From: a gamma proteobacterium endosymbiont of Lamellibrachia anaximandri
Lineage (GTDB): Bacteria > Pseudomonadota > Gammaproteobacteria > Chromatiales > Chromatiaceae
NCBI GenBank assembly: GCA_016756855.1
Contig: JAESPD010000001.1
Location: forward strand, 62,001 to 126,000
DNA: 64,000 nt
Direction: 5' to 3'
Part shown: one piece after another, positions 11,594 through 24,238 of the stretch
Layout of the letters: each line of letters opens with the position of its first letter
Numbering within the stretch: the stretch's first letter is position 1
The notes under the pieces: generated by a model
Database searches by the model: none
What the model was told of the DNA's origin: nothing
The model's input: the letters and a program-made list of their open reading frames with translations, nothing else
Translations under genes and position numbers: made by a program

Positions 11594-11820
11594 TGTGGAT
11601 AAGATGTTGAGAAAAATGCTAAAACCAACAATCGCTATTTATCCACAAGAGATAAACAGGAAACCACAATCTTACATAACTGTAATCAACAGCCAAAAAA
11701 TCTATAAAAGCTATTATAATCAGTATGTTAAATGACTTATCCTCATAAATACGAGTCCCTAATAATAATAATAAGTAGATATATAAAATAACCTAACTAT
11801 AACTACCTTGGGTAGAGAAT
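11594..11820. other. Candidate oriC (dnaA-dnaN intergenic, AT-rich, DnaA boxes)
   Basis: TGTGGATAA at 11594-11602, TTATCCACA at 11639-11647, one-mismatch TTATCCTCA at 11737-11745, AT-rich tract with TAATAATAATAATAAG at 11760-11775. Confidence 0.7.
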
Positions 11821-12921
11821 ATGAAAATAGTTACCAAACGAGAAGCTTTATTGGAGCCACTACAACGGATAGGTGGAGTTGTTGAAAGAAAACAAACGCT
11901 ACCTATTCTGTCTAATATCCTTATCAACACGAAATCCCACGAAATCCAGATAACAGCGACAGACCTGGAGGTTGAACTCAGGACACAGGCAGTAGCTGAG
12001 TGCAGTGGAGAAGGTGACTTCACAGTCCCCGCAAGAAAAATGCTGGATATATGTAAAGCTTTACCTGAGGGAGCTGACATTATTCTTGAGGTAGATGGTG
12101 ATAAGGCAAAAATTCGTTCAGGGCGGAGCCGTTTCACCCTTGGTATCTTGCCTGCTCAGGACTATCCAGTAATTGATCCATCAGCAAGCAGCTCAGTGTT
12201 TACGCTTAAAGAGGTTGAACTCAAACAACTCATTGAGAAGACCCAATTCGCAATGGCACAACAGGATGTTCGTTATTATTTAAACGGAATGTTGCTGGAA
12301 ATAAGAGATGGTGATGTTAGAACTGTAGCCACTGATGGACATCGTCTTGCACTGAGTGAATGTAATAAATCTGTAGATCCTGATTTAGACGTTCAGGTCA
12401 TATTGCCTCGTAAAGCTGTATTGGAATTGGGTAGATTGCTCAAAGATAGTGAAGATGAAATTAAGCTTGAGCTAAGTGCCAACTATGTTCGAGTTCTTTT
12501 GGATGGCGCTGTTTTCACCTCAAAACTTATTGACGGACGTTTTCCTGATTATCAGCGTGTTATGCCAAGTGGCACAAACAAAGAACTTCGCGCGGATAAG
12601 GGACTTCTAAAGCAGTCCCTGACAAGAGCATCAATTCTCTCAAATGAAAAGTATCGTGGAATACGTTTCTCGGCCAGCAATAACACGCTTCAGCTTCAAG
12701 CACATAACCCTGAGCAGGAGGAGGCTGAGGAAGAGCTGGAAGTCGATTATAGTGGCGATGAAATCAAGATCGGCTTCAATGTTGGTTATTTCATAGATGT
12801 ACTTTCTGCAATCAAGGAGGATGAAATAATTGTCGAACTCAAGGATTCAAACAGCAGTGCGTTAATTTATGGGAAGGACAATAATAGAAATAGATACGTT
12901 GTCATGCCCATGAGAATATAA
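11821..12921 (+). CDS. dnaN: DNA polymerase III beta sliding clamp
   Basis: MKIVTKREALLEPLQRIGGVVERKQTLPILSNILI; C-terminal YVVMPMRI. Confidence 0.98.
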   Translation: MKIVTKREALLEPLQRIGGVVERKQTLPILSNILINTKSHEIQITATDLEVELRTQAVAECSGEGDFTVPARKMLDICKALPEGADIILEVDGDKAKIRSGRSRFTLGILPAQDYPVIDPSASSSVFTLKEVELKQLIEKTQFAMAQQDVRYYLNGMLLEIRDGDVRTVATDGHRLALSECNKSVDPDLDVQVILPRKAVLELGRLLKDSEDEIKLELSANYVRVLLDGAVFTSKLIDGRFPDYQRVMPSGTNKELRADKGLLKQSLTRASILSNEKYRGIRFSASNNTLQLQAHNPEQEEAEEELEVDYSGDEIKIGFNVGYFIDVLSAIKEDEIIVELKDSNSSALIYGKDNNRNRYVVMPMRI

Positions 12922-12941
12922 ACAGATATTAGAGAAGAAAG

Positions 12942-12974
12942 AAAACCGGCATTGATAAAGATTACCGGGTTTTT
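12942..12974 (+). terminator. Possible weak terminator/attenuator between dnaN and recF
   Basis: aaaaccgg...ccgggtttttttc imperfect stem followed by T-run. Confidence 0.35.
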
Positions 12975-12985
12975 TTCATCCGAAC

Positions 12986-14050
12986 TTGAATATAACGAAA
13001 TTACAAATCCAAAATCTCCGTATTCTTGACTCAGTCAATATATCTCCTCACCGCGGAATCAATATAATCAGTGGTGATAATGGGGCAGGTAAAACCAGCA
13101 TTCTCGAAGCAATATTTCTACTTGCCCGGGCAAAAAGCTTCAAGAGCACAAAGGGGAAAAATCTTATCCAGGAAGGAAAAAGGAAACTCTTTGTCTACTC
13201 AGAAATCCAACAAAAAAACCAATCGATACTGCGAATTGGATATGGCCTGGAAAACACCACAAAGAGAATACAACTAAACGGGTCACCAGCATATCGTGTT
13301 TCAGAAGTCGCAAAACTACTCCCCATCGGCATAGTTACACCAATAATCCACCGCCTGATTGAAGAGGGTCCTGATAATCGAAGGAGATTCTTGAATTGGG
13401 GAGTGTTCCACGTGGAACACTCCTATGTCTCAATGATGCGGCTCTATTCAACGACACTTCAGCAAAGAAATGCCTCATTGCACTCTGGTGATAAAGGCTG
13501 GAAAGTTTGGGATTCCCAATTGATCGATTATGGTGAGCAGATCAACCAATTACGTACAGATTACTTCTCTAACTGGAAATCTGTTTATGAGTCTCTCGTA
13601 GCAAATTTTCCTGGTATTCCAAATATCAGCTTCAGTTTTTACAGAGGATGGAATAAATCACTTTCACTTCTTGATTCTCTCCAGGGACAAGTCAAAACTG
13701 ACCAGTCAGTCGGTTTCACAACCACTGGGCCTCACAGGGCTGATATACGTATCACTGTAAATTCCCACCCTGCAAAGGAGATTCTTTCACGTGGCCAACA
13801 AAAGATTGTTGCCACGTTGATGATCCTATCTCAGCTTATTGCGCAAAAAGAACGCACAAATACCACCCCTATACTTCTTATGGATGACTTCTCTGCTGAG
13901 CTAGATCGAAAATCGTCTACTGCTCTACTCTCACTTATAGACCATTGTGGCTTTCAGACTTTTCTCACAGCAATTGATAGCGCTACAGTGACTGAAAAAT
14001 ATAGTGATGAAGTGAAGATGTTTCACGTGGAACATGGCGCAGTGAAATAG
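12986..14050 (+). CDS. recF: DNA replication and repair protein RecF (TTG start)
   Basis: GINIISGDNGAGKTSILEAIFLL; LSRGQQKIVATLMILSQL; LLMDDFSAELD. Confidence 0.96.
   Translation: MNITKLQIQNLRILDSVNISPHRGINIISGDNGAGKTSILEAIFLLARAKSFKSTKGKNLIQEGKRKLFVYSEIQQKNQSILRIGYGLENTTKRIQLNGSPAYRVSEVAKLLPIGIVTPIIHRLIEEGPDNRRRFLNWGVFHVEHSYVSMMRLYSTTLQQRNASLHSGDKGWKVWDSQLIDYGEQINQLRTDYFSNWKSVYESLVANFPGIPNISFSFYRGWNKSLSLLDSLQGQVKTDQSVGFTTTGPHRADIRITVNSHPAKEILSRGQQKIVATLMILSQLIAQKERTNTTPILLMDDFSAELDRKSSTALLSLIDHCGFQTFLTAIDSATVTEKYSDEVKMFHVEHGAVK
13404..13419. promoter_or_regulatory. parS: parS centromere site 1 (TGTTCCACGTGGAACA), inside recF
   Basis: Perfect 16-bp palindrome matching the parS consensus TGTTNCACGTGNAACA; extends to a 24-bp perfect palindrome at 13400-13423. 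Confidence 0.92.
14019..14034. promoter_or_regulatory. parS: parS centromere site 2 (TGTTTCACGTGGAACA), 3' end of recF
   Basis: Matches parS consensus. Confidence 0.92.
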
Positions 14051-14122
14051 TTAAGAGTTACAAGATCACCTCTGTTTGTTCGAATCACTATGCATTGCTT
14101 GTTAACGATTTTGTCGTTTTGA

Positions 14123-16615
<2,493 letters not shown>

Positions 16616-16682
16616 TGAAAAAAGGTTTCAGGTATCAGGATTGACTGATCCCCCTTCCTGTCCCTCCCCGGAGTAAAAAATT

Positions 16683-16770
16683 GTAGGCTGGTTCAAGCGC
16701 AGCGGAACCGGCAACCTCAATTGTTCATCACAGCCTGAATGCCCGATCCACAACGTTTGATCGGGCCTAC
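16683..16770. repeat. REP/BIME-like repeat family 1 (paired hairpins)
   Basis: gtaggctggttcaagcgcagcggaaccggcaac ... gcccgatccacaacgtttgatcgggcctac. Confidence 0.85.
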
Positions 16771-16856
16771 TAGTTTGGTAAAAGATTCAGGCAACTCTTC
16801 GATTTGCCAACCTGCCACCTAAGTAGTAAGTACTAACTATCAGTAAAATCCAGGGT

Positions 16857-17582
16857 TTAAACCCTTTCCTGCGGCAAGGTCTCCAACTTCCCCTCGATCC
16901 AGTCTTCCACCTTGGCATTGATTTCGTTGGCATCGAGACCTTTGGTCTCGATGAGAGGGCCTACGCTTACATCGATGGTGCCGGGATATTTGTTGATGCC
17001 CCTGCGTTTCCAGAACACCCCTGCGTTATGCGAGACAGGCAATACAGGAAAACCGGATTTCTCTGCCAATAGTGCACCACCAATCCCATAACGTTTGTGA
17101 GCACCAGGTGCGACACGGGTGCCTTCGGGAAAGATGATTACCGAAAGCCCGGATTCAAGTCTTTCTGTGCCATCACGGATAAGTTGCACCACGGCCTTTC
17201 GACCTGCTTTTCGATCGAGTGCAATCGGCTGGAAGAGAAGTAATGCCCATCCAAATATAGGCACTCTGAGCAACTCTTGTTTCAGCACCCAGGCTTTGTT
17301 GGGCGGAATGATACTGAGAAAGGCGATGGTCTCCCAGGCAGACTGGTGTTTTGAGAGGATGATGACACTCTTGTTATCAGGGATGTTATCAAGACCATCT
17401 ATACGATAGTTGAGGCCGCAGAGTAGCGAGAGTGCAGCCAGATTGACTCTGCTCCAGGCGTTGCTGATGAAAAAGCGTTTTTGCAACGGCAAGAACCAGC
17501 CAAAGAGATTGCCAAAACCGGCAATGACGATAGTACTGAGAACAAGAAAGGTAAAAAAGAGAATGGAGCGGATAAAGGTCAT
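16857..17582 (-). CDS. plsC: 1-acyl-sn-glycerol-3-phosphate acyltransferase
   Basis: SKHQSAWETIAF (HX4D-type), FPEGTRVAPG. Confidence 0.9.
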   Translation of the reverse strand: MTFIRSILFFTFLVLSTIVIAGFGNLFGWFLPLQKRFFISNAWSRVNLAALSLLCGLNYRIDGLDNIPDNKSVIILSKHQSAWETIAFLSIIPPNKAWVLKQELLRVPIFGWALLLFQPIALDRKAGRKAVVQLIRDGTERLESGLSVIIFPEGTRVAPGAHKRYGIGGALLAEKSGFPVLPVSHNAGVFWKRRGINKYPGTIDVSVGPLIETKGLDANEINAKVEDWIEGKLETLPQERV

Positions 17583-17592
17583 GGCATGTCAA

Positions 17593-18129
17593 TCAGGTCA
17601 AAAGCGTATCAACGGCCTCAGAGAGGTTTTGGTAGACTGGAATATTTTTTAAGTTATTTGGGAGTGATGAGAGGGTCTTGTTACCTTTACCGGTTCTCAC
17701 CAGGATGGGATTTGCGCCTACGGTAATGGCGGCCTGCAGGTCACGTAACGAGTCACCAATGATGGGTACCTGGTGCAACGGCGTCCTGGAACGTTGTGAA
17801 ATCTGCTGGTAGAGACCAGGTTTGGGTTTGCGGCAGTCACAGTTGTCATCAGGTCCGTGGGGACAGAAAAAAATGCCGTCGATATAGCCGCCATGTTTCT
17901 GTAACAACGACAGCATTTTGTTGTGCATCTTGTTCAGGGTGTCGATGGAGAAGTAACCGCGAGACACGCCTGATTGGTTGGTTGCGACGAAGACACGAAA
18001 ACCGGCATGGTTGAGACAGGCGATCGCTTCAAGACTGCCGGGTAGAGGAATCCATTCGTCAGGCGATTTAACAAATTCATCAGAATCCTCGTTGATGACA
18101 CCGTCTCTGTCCAGGATGATGATTTTCAT
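17593..18129 (-). CDS. gmhB: D-glycero-beta-D-manno-heptose 1,7-bisphosphate 7-phosphatase
   Basis: MKIIILDRDGVINEDSDEFVKSPDEWIPLPGSLEAI; FFCPHGPDDNCDCRKPKPGL. Confidence 0.93.
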   Translation of the reverse strand: MKIIILDRDGVINEDSDEFVKSPDEWIPLPGSLEAIACLNHAGFRVFVATNQSGVSRGYFSIDTLNKMHNKMLSLLQKHGGYIDGIFFCPHGPDDNCDCRKPKPGLYQQISQRSRTPLHQVPIIGDSLRDLQAAITVGANPILVRTGKGNKTLSSLPNNLKNIPVYQNLSEAVDTLLT

Positions 18130-18158
18130 TGGAAGTAAGTACTTACTATCAATTAATA

Positions 18159-18494
18159 TCAGTCGACATCACGAAATTCGGAGACCCTGATGCGGCCGTT
18201 GACCATGCGGGAATCCCGCTTGTTGAGCTTGTCCATCTTGTCCCAAAAGGCCTGTTTGAGATCGAACTCTTGGGCGATAGCCGTTCCCATGACGAGGATC
18301 AGCAGATCGGCCACTTCCTCAGCAAGTGATTCCTTGCTCTTGCCCTTTGTGACACAGGAGGAAATCTCCCCCAACTCTTCCGCCATTAAGGAGATGCGAT
18401 AGGTCATCTCCTCTCCACCGGTCTCCCTGAAACGGTGCTTATCGTGGAAGGCCTGGACGGCGTCCAACATATCCTTGTATGAATCGGGGTTCAT
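18159..18494 (-). CDS. MazG-like / NTP pyrophosphohydrolase family protein
   Basis: ISLMAEELGEISSCVTKGKSKESLAEEVADLLILVMGTA (EExxE...ExxD pattern). Confidence 0.75.
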   Translation of the reverse strand: MNPDSYKDMLDAVQAFHDKHRFRETGGEEMTYRISLMAEELGEISSCVTKGKSKESLAEEVADLLILVMGTAIAQEFDLKQAFWDKMDKLNKRDSRMVNGRIRVSEFRDVD

Positions 18495-18506
18495 GTTTTG
18501 TCTCGA

Positions 18507-20579
18507 TTACTGAAGGCGTGAAAGGTCAGCGGCACTGAGAAAGAGTCCCTCAAGCCGAGAAAGCAGGGCAAGACGATTTCTTCGTAACGTTTCATCCTCC
18601 GCCATTACCATGACATGGTCAAAGAAATCATCGACAGGTTTGCGCAGACTGGCGAGTATTTGCAGACCTTCTGTATAACGGCCTTGCGCAAACAGCGGGA
18701 CGACCTTGGGCTGTAATTCATCGACTTTTGCAGCGAGCGACTTCTCTGCGGCTTCCTGTAGAAGGTCGTTGGCTACCTGCACGGGGAAGGTTTCATTCGT
18801 CTTCTTGAGAATGTTGCGAATGCGTTTGTTGGCAGCGGCAAGGCTTTCGGCTTCAGGCAGTTTGCGGAATTCGGTGACTGCCCGAACCCGGAGATTGAAA
18901 TCTGCGGGCCGGGTGGGACGGCGGGCGAGCACCGCATCCACTGAATCGGCGGGGATGGATTGGTCGGCGTAGTACGCCTTGAGACGTTCCATCATATATT
19001 CAAAGACCTGATCCAGGCTCTCCTCTGTATCCACTTGCTCGGCAAGACCCTCAGCTGCGCTGGAGAGTAACTGTTCAAGGTCGAGATCCATGGGGGTCTC
19101 GATGAGGATGCGGAGTACACCCAAGGCAGCGCGGCGAAGGCCGTAAGGATCCTTGGCGCCGGTCGGTTTCTGGCCAATAGCGAAGATGCCCATCAGGGTA
19201 TCGAGGCGATCAGCGATGGCAATGGTGCGACCGCAGTCCGTCTCCGGCAGGCGATCCCTGGCATGCCGGGGCATGTAGACCTCTTCCATAGCCTGAGCAA
19301 CCTGGCCATCCTCTCCTGAGCGCACGGCATAGTAGCGCCCCATGGTGCCCTGCAGGCTGGCAAATTCACCCACCATTTCGGACATAAGGTCGCATTTACA
19401 GAGCCAGGCGGCACGGAATGCGAGAGCCTTGTCGAGACCAATTTGATCGGCGATTGATTCGGCTAGTGAGGCAATACGACCGCTCTTGTCGTGCAGCGTC
19501 CCCAGCTTTTTCTGAAACAGTATGTTTTTCAGCGACTCGATGTGGTGGTCGAGAGGCTTTTTCAGATCCTGCTCCCAGAAGAAAGCGGCATCGCTGAAGC
19601 GGGGACGGATGACACGCTCATTGCCGGATCGAACCTGTTCAAGATCCTTGCTGTCGATATTGCTTATGGTAATGAATCGGGATTGGAGAGCGCCTGTCTC
19701 GTCGACAACAGGGAAATATTTCTGATGATCCTGCATCGCCTGTATCAGGCATTCTGAGGGAATGTCGAGAAAGCGGGCATCGAAACTGCCGATCACAGGA
19801 ATCGGCCACTCATTGAGGGCGGTGACTTCGTCCAGCAGATTGGGATCGATGACGGCCTTGAGACCTTCGGCTTCTGCGGTCTCTCTGGCTTGCTGTTCGA
19901 TTTTGGCCTTACGCTCTGCAATGTCGGCGATGACATAACCTCTGCTTGTCAGCAGTTCTGCGTAGTTTGCAGGTGTATCGATCTCCATCGGTTCGGGATG
20001 GTGGAATCTATGGCCGTGGGTTGTGCGGCCCGCCGTGTGCCCCATCACCTGGCCGGGAACGACCTCATCACCAAACAGCAGTACGATCCAATGTACCGGG
20101 CGCACGAACTCTTCACTACGGTTGCCCCAGCGCATACGCTTGGGTATGGGCAGAGCGGCGAGGGACTTTTCCACAATCTCAGGTATCAATTCGATGGTGG
20201 ACCGGCCCAATTCAATCTGCCGGTGGATCAGCCACGCGCCTTTTGGGGTATCCTGAGTCTCCAACTGATCGACGCTCACCCCGCAGGAGCGGGCGAAGCC
20301 CTCGGCGGCCCTGGTTGGATTGCCATCAGCATCGAATGCGGCCTTGACTGCAGGCCCCTTGCGTTCGATCTCTTTGTCGAGCTGACTGGTTTGAAGGGCC
20401 TCGATGAATACAGCAAGCCTGCGAGGGGTGGCGTAGGGTTTGATGGAGTTGCGTGTCAGTCCCAGCAGTTTAAACTGTTCATCGATGCCACGGAGAAATG
20501 CCGTGGAGAGTTTTGCCAAGGCCTTTGGGGGCAGCTCTTCAGTGCCGATCTCGATCAGCAGATCTTTGGAATCAGCCAT
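18507..20579 (-). CDS. glyS: Glycine--tRNA ligase beta subunit
   Basis: [20 protein letters not shown]; 690 aa; overlaps glyQ. Confidence 0.97.
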   Translation of the reverse strand: MADSKDLLIEIGTEELPPKALAKLSTAFLRGIDEQFKLLGLTRNSIKPYATPRRLAVFIEALQTSQLDKEIERKGPAVKAAFDADGNPTRAAEGFARSCGVSVDQLETQDTPKGAWLIHRQIELGRSTIELIPEIVEKSLAALPIPKRMRWGNRSEEFVRPVHWIVLLFGDEVVPGQVMGHTAGRTTHGHRFHHPEPMEIDTPANYAELLTSRGYVIADIAERKAKIEQQARETAEAEGLKAVIDPNLLDEVTALNEWPIPVIGSFDARFLDIPSECLIQAMQDHQKYFPVVDETGALQSRFITISNIDSKDLEQVRSGNERVIRPRFSDAAFFWEQDLKKPLDHHIESLKNILFQKKLGTLHDKSGRIASLAESIADQIGLDKALAFRAAWLCKCDLMSEMVGEFASLQGTMGRYYAVRSGEDGQVAQAMEEVYMPRHARDRLPETDCGRTIAIADRLDTLMGIFAIGQKPTGAKDPYGLRRAALGVLRILIETPMDLDLEQLLSSAAEGLAEQVDTEESLDQVFEYMMERLKAYYADQSIPADSVDAVLARRPTRPADFNLRVRAVTEFRKLPEAESLAAANKRIRNILKKTNETFPVQVANDLLQEAAEKSLAAKVDELQPKVVPLFAQGRYTEGLQILASLRKPVDDFFDHVMVMAEDETLRRNRLALLSRLEGLFLSAADLSRLQ

Positions 20580-21513
20580 TGTTGACGATCTCCCTGTTCT
20601 CTTTCAGCATGGGGAATCCAAGGGCTTCGCGGCTGTCATAATAGGCTTGGGCCACGGCGCGTGAGAGGGAGCGAACGCGCAGGATGTAGCGTTGCCGTTC
20701 GGTCACCGAGATGGCGTGGCGCGCATCCAGCAGGTTGAAGGTGTGAGAGGCCTTGAGGACCTGTTCATATGCGGGCAGCGGCAGACCTATTTCGATGAGA
20801 CGCTGACTCTCTTTTTCACAGGTGTCGAACCAACCGAAGAGGGCATCCACCTCGGCGTGTTCAAAGTTGAAGGCCGACTGTTCAACCTCATTCTGGTGAA
20901 AGACGTCACCGTAGGTTACAGGGCCGTCGGGGCCATTTGCCCAGATCAGATCGTAGACGCTTTCGACGCCTTGCAGATACATGGCGATGCGCTCAAGACC
21001 GTAGGTGATCTCACCGGTGACCGGGCGGCAGTCGAGACCGCCAACCTGCTGAAAATAGGTGAACTGAGCCACCTCCATGCCGTTGAGCCAGACCTCCCAG
21101 CCAAGTCCCCAGGCGCCGAGTGTGGGGGACTCCCAGTTGTCCTCGACGAAACGAATATCGTGTACCAGCAGGTCGAGACCCAGCGCCTTGAGTGATCCCA
21201 GATAGAGCTCCTGAATATCCAATGGCGAGGGTTTCAGGATGACCTGGAACTGATAGTAGTGTTGCAGGCGGTTGGGATTCTCGCCATAGCGCCCGTCGGT
21301 GGGGCGGCGTGAAGGCTGCACATAAGCGCAACTCCAAGGCTCGGGACCGATGGAGCGGAGGAAAGTGGCGGAGTGAAATGTGCCGGCACCCATCTCCATG
21401 TCATAGGGTTGAAGGATCACGCAGCCTTGGTCTGCCCAGTACTGTTGCAATGCAAAGATCAGACCCTGAAAGGTCGATACATCAGGACTGCTGCTGTCAG
21501 AAGCTCGATTCAC
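20572..21513 (-). CDS. glyQ: Glycine--tRNA ligase alpha subunit
   Basis: [47 protein letters not shown]. Confidence 0.98.
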   Translation of the reverse strand: MNRASDSSSPDVSTFQGLIFALQQYWADQGCVILQPYDMEMGAGTFHSATFLRSIGPEPWSCAYVQPSRRPTDGRYGENPNRLQHYYQFQVILKPSPLDIQELYLGSLKALGLDLLVHDIRFVEDNWESPTLGAWGLGWEVWLNGMEVAQFTYFQQVGGLDCRPVTGEITYGLERIAMYLQGVESVYDLIWANGPDGPVTYGDVFHQNEVEQSAFNFEHAEVDALFGWFDTCEKESQRLIEIGLPLPAYEQVLKASHTFNLLDARHAISVTERQRYILRVRSLSRAVAQAYYDSREALGFPMLKENREIVNNG

Positions 21514-21653
21514 GTCCGGATTCCATAGTTATAGGTGTAAAAATCGCGTCAGTATAACGATGCGCCAACAACTTGGCTAACTTCGATGAGATGCCGCAGT
21601 TGGCGCAATTCCGTATAATCCACGGTTTTACTCGCCTGACGACGAAACATAAT

Positions 21654-22697
21654 ATGACCGAACAGCGAAAAGCCGTGGCTCTGATCTCAGGTGGCCTCGA
21701 CTCACTATTGGCCGCAAAGGTGATCCAGGAAGAGGGTATCCATGTCGAGGGCATCAACTTCTACACCGGTTTCTGTGTCGAAGGTCATACTCATGCCATC
21801 CGCAAAAAAGACCAGAAAAAATCAAAACGCAACAATGCCCTTTGGGTGGCGGAACAGCTTGGCATCAAGTTGCACATTGTCGATATTGTGGAGGAGTACA
21901 AGGATATCGTCTTCAATCCGAAGCACGGTTATGGTGCCAACCTGAATCCCTGTCTCGACTGCAAGATCTTTATGGTGAGCAAAGCCTTGGAGTGGATCAA
22001 AAAAAAGGATTTTGATTTCATCATTACCGGAGAGGTGATCGGGCAACGCCCCATGTCCCAACGCAAGGAGACCATGCCGGTAGTGTCTGGTGAGTCGGGG
22101 GCGGAGGATCTGCTGTTGCGGCCGCTCTGCGCAAAAAATCTGCCGGAGACCCTGGCGGAACGTGAGGGATGGGTGGAGAGGGAGAGACTTTATGATTTCA
22201 GCGGAAGAAGCCGTAAACTCCAGATGGCCTTGGCGGCAAAATTCGGCTTTAAAGACTACGCACAGCCGGCTGGGGGCTGCTGTTTCCTCACCGATGCCCA
22301 ATATTCAGTGAAACTCGCGGATCTCTGGCGCGCGCGCGGCAGCAAGCAGTATGAGATGGATGACATCATGCTGCTCAAGGTGGGACGCCATTTGCGCCCG
22401 GCACCCCATTTCAAGGTGATCATTGCCAGAGAGGAGGGTGAGTCCAATTTCCTGCAGGGATACCGGAAACAGTTTGTCACTATCAAGACGATCAGCCACG
22501 GCGGACCGTTGGCGTTGATCGATGGTGAGCCGAGTGAAGCGGATATTGAACTGGCCGCCCGTCTGGTCGCCCGCTACAGTCAGGGCCGCGATGCTGATCT
22601 GGTGGAACTTGAAGTGGAGGATCGGGAGGGCAGCAGTCACGCCCTGAAGGTCGAACCGATCAAGCCACACGAAATTCCCCAGGAGTGGCACATTTGA
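21654..22697 (+). CDS. ThiI/MnmA-like tRNA thiolation-type ATP pyrophosphatase with C-terminal NFACT-R-like domain
   Basis: ALISGGLDSLLAAKVIQEEG PP-loop; NPCLDCKIFM; GGCCFLTD; start moved to MTEQRKAV. Confidence 0.8.
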   Translation: MTEQRKAVALISGGLDSLLAAKVIQEEGIHVEGINFYTGFCVEGHTHAIRKKDQKKSKRNNALWVAEQLGIKLHIVDIVEEYKDIVFNPKHGYGANLNPCLDCKIFMVSKALEWIKKKDFDFIITGEVIGQRPMSQRKETMPVVSGESGAEDLLLRPLCAKNLPETLAEREGWVERERLYDFSGRSRKLQMALAAKFGFKDYAQPAGGCCFLTDAQYSVKLADLWRARGSKQYEMDDIMLLKVGRHLRPAPHFKVIIAREEGESNFLQGYRKQFVTIKTISHGGPLALIDGEPSEADIELAARLVARYSQGRDADLVELEVEDREGSSHALKVEPIKPHEIPQEWHI

Positions 22698-22927
22698 GCA
22701 GGGTCACACTTGATGCACGGCGTTTGCTCTGTCCTATGCCGGTGATTCGGGTGCAGGATAAGATAGAGACGCTTACGCCAGGCACTATCCTGGAAGCAAT
22801 CTGCACTGATCCGGGAGTGCTGAATGACATCCCGGCCTGGTGCAGGATCAATGGCCATAAAGTCGTTGAGTCCCGCTCCGACAGGGCCGAATATACTGTG
22901 GTGATAGAAGTGGGGGAGGCGGAGTAG
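22685..22927 (+). CDS. TusA-family sulfurtransferase-like protein
   Basis: LDARRLLCPMPVIRVQDKIETLTPGTILEAICTDPGVLNDIPAWCR (CPxP motif); overlaps upstream CDS. Confidence 0.88.
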   Translation: MAHLSRVTLDARRLLCPMPVIRVQDKIETLTPGTILEAICTDPGVLNDIPAWCRINGHKVVESRSDRAEYTVVIEVGEAE

Positions 22928-22930
22928 CTT

Positions 22931-24097
22931 ATGCATCAGCATCAACACCTACATCACGAGATGCAGGAGGTGAGGTATAGAGAGACACGGTTGGCCGCCC
23001 TGGTCGGCGCTGTGGTCAACCTGGTACTCGCTATCGTCAAAATCCTGTTTGGCTGGCTTGGTCAGTCACAGTCTCTGTTGGCGGATGGCGTGCACTCGCT
23101 GTCGGATCTGCTGTCGGATGCATTGGTCTGGTTCGCCGCACGGCATGCTAAAGAAGCACCGGATGAGGGACACCCATACGGTCACGGCCGCTTCGAAACG
23201 GCTGGTACTGTGGCATTGGGTGCGCTGCTCGGGCTTGTAGGATTGGGTGTCATCTGGGATGCGGTGGAGCGGCTCTTTGCACCGGAACAGCTGCTGACCC
23301 CGAGTTCCTTTACACTCTATGTTGCGGCATTCTCCATCCTTGCCAATGAAGGGCTCTACCACTACACCCAATTTCTGGCGCAACGGATCAATTCCAATCT
23401 GTTGCGGGCAAACGCATGGCACCATCGCTCCGACTCCATCTCTTCGGTGGTTGTATTGGTCGGCATCGGGGGAACCTTGGCGGGTCTGCCCTACCTGGAT
23501 GCCATTGCTGCGGTACTGGTCGGCGTGATGATCGTACACATTGGCTGGAATCTCGGCTGGGGGGCGATGCAGGAACTGGTGGATGCAGGGCTGGATGAGG
23601 AGACAGTGCAGGAGATCCGCGGGATTATCGATTCCGTGAGCGGTGTCAATAGCATTCACATGCTGCGTACCCGCCGCATGGGGGGACACGCATCGGCGGA
23701 TGTGCATGTGCAGGTTGACTCATGGTTGAGCGTCTCGGAAGGACACAGGATTGCGGAAGTGGTACAGACGCGATTGATCAACGAGGTTGAAGAGCTGTTC
23801 GACGTGACAGTGCACATCGACCCGGAAGATGATGAAATAAATGCCCCCTGTAGCGACCTGCCGTTGCGGCAAGAGGCTGAACGTCTGCTCAATGCCGCCT
23901 GCAGGAATATTGCCTGTTATGCCCGCAGGCAACGTTTGGTGTTGCACTACCTTTCTGGCCGCATCGATATCGATCTCTACCTGCCATTAGATTGCTATGA
24001 AGGGGAAGAGGAGATGGTAAAACTACAGCGGGCATTTCAGAAGGCATTCAACCAGTCAGAAGTGTTTGGCAAGATCCGTCTCTGGTTCGGAAACTAG
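22931..24097 (+). CDS. Cation diffusion facilitator family transporter
   Basis: SLLADGVHSLSDLLSDALVWFAARHAKEAPDEGHPYGHGRFET; AWHHRSDSISSVVVLVG. Confidence 0.93.
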   Translation: MHQHQHLHHEMQEVRYRETRLAALVGAVVNLVLAIVKILFGWLGQSQSLLADGVHSLSDLLSDALVWFAARHAKEAPDEGHPYGHGRFETAGTVALGALLGLVGLGVIWDAVERLFAPEQLLTPSSFTLYVAAFSILANEGLYHYTQFLAQRINSNLLRANAWHHRSDSISSVVVLVGIGGTLAGLPYLDAIAAVLVGVMIVHIGWNLGWGAMQELVDAGLDEETVQEIRGIIDSVSGVNSIHMLRTRRMGGHASADVHVQVDSWLSVSEGHRIAEVVQTRLINEVEELFDVTVHIDPEDDEINAPCSDLPLRQEAERLLNAACRNIACYARRQRLVLHYLSGRIDIDLYLPLDCYEGEEEMVKLQRAFQKAFNQSEVFGKIRLWFGN

Positions 24098-24238
24098 TTT
24101 GTCTCCGTCCATGAACGGAACAGTAAGGAGGATAGTCAGCGTTCACCGACGTTATTTGCGCACAGATCCCTTTCCCAACAGTGACAGAGGAGTAGGGGCG
24201 ATCGGAAAATTCAATCAACGATATCCAGGAGGAAACAG

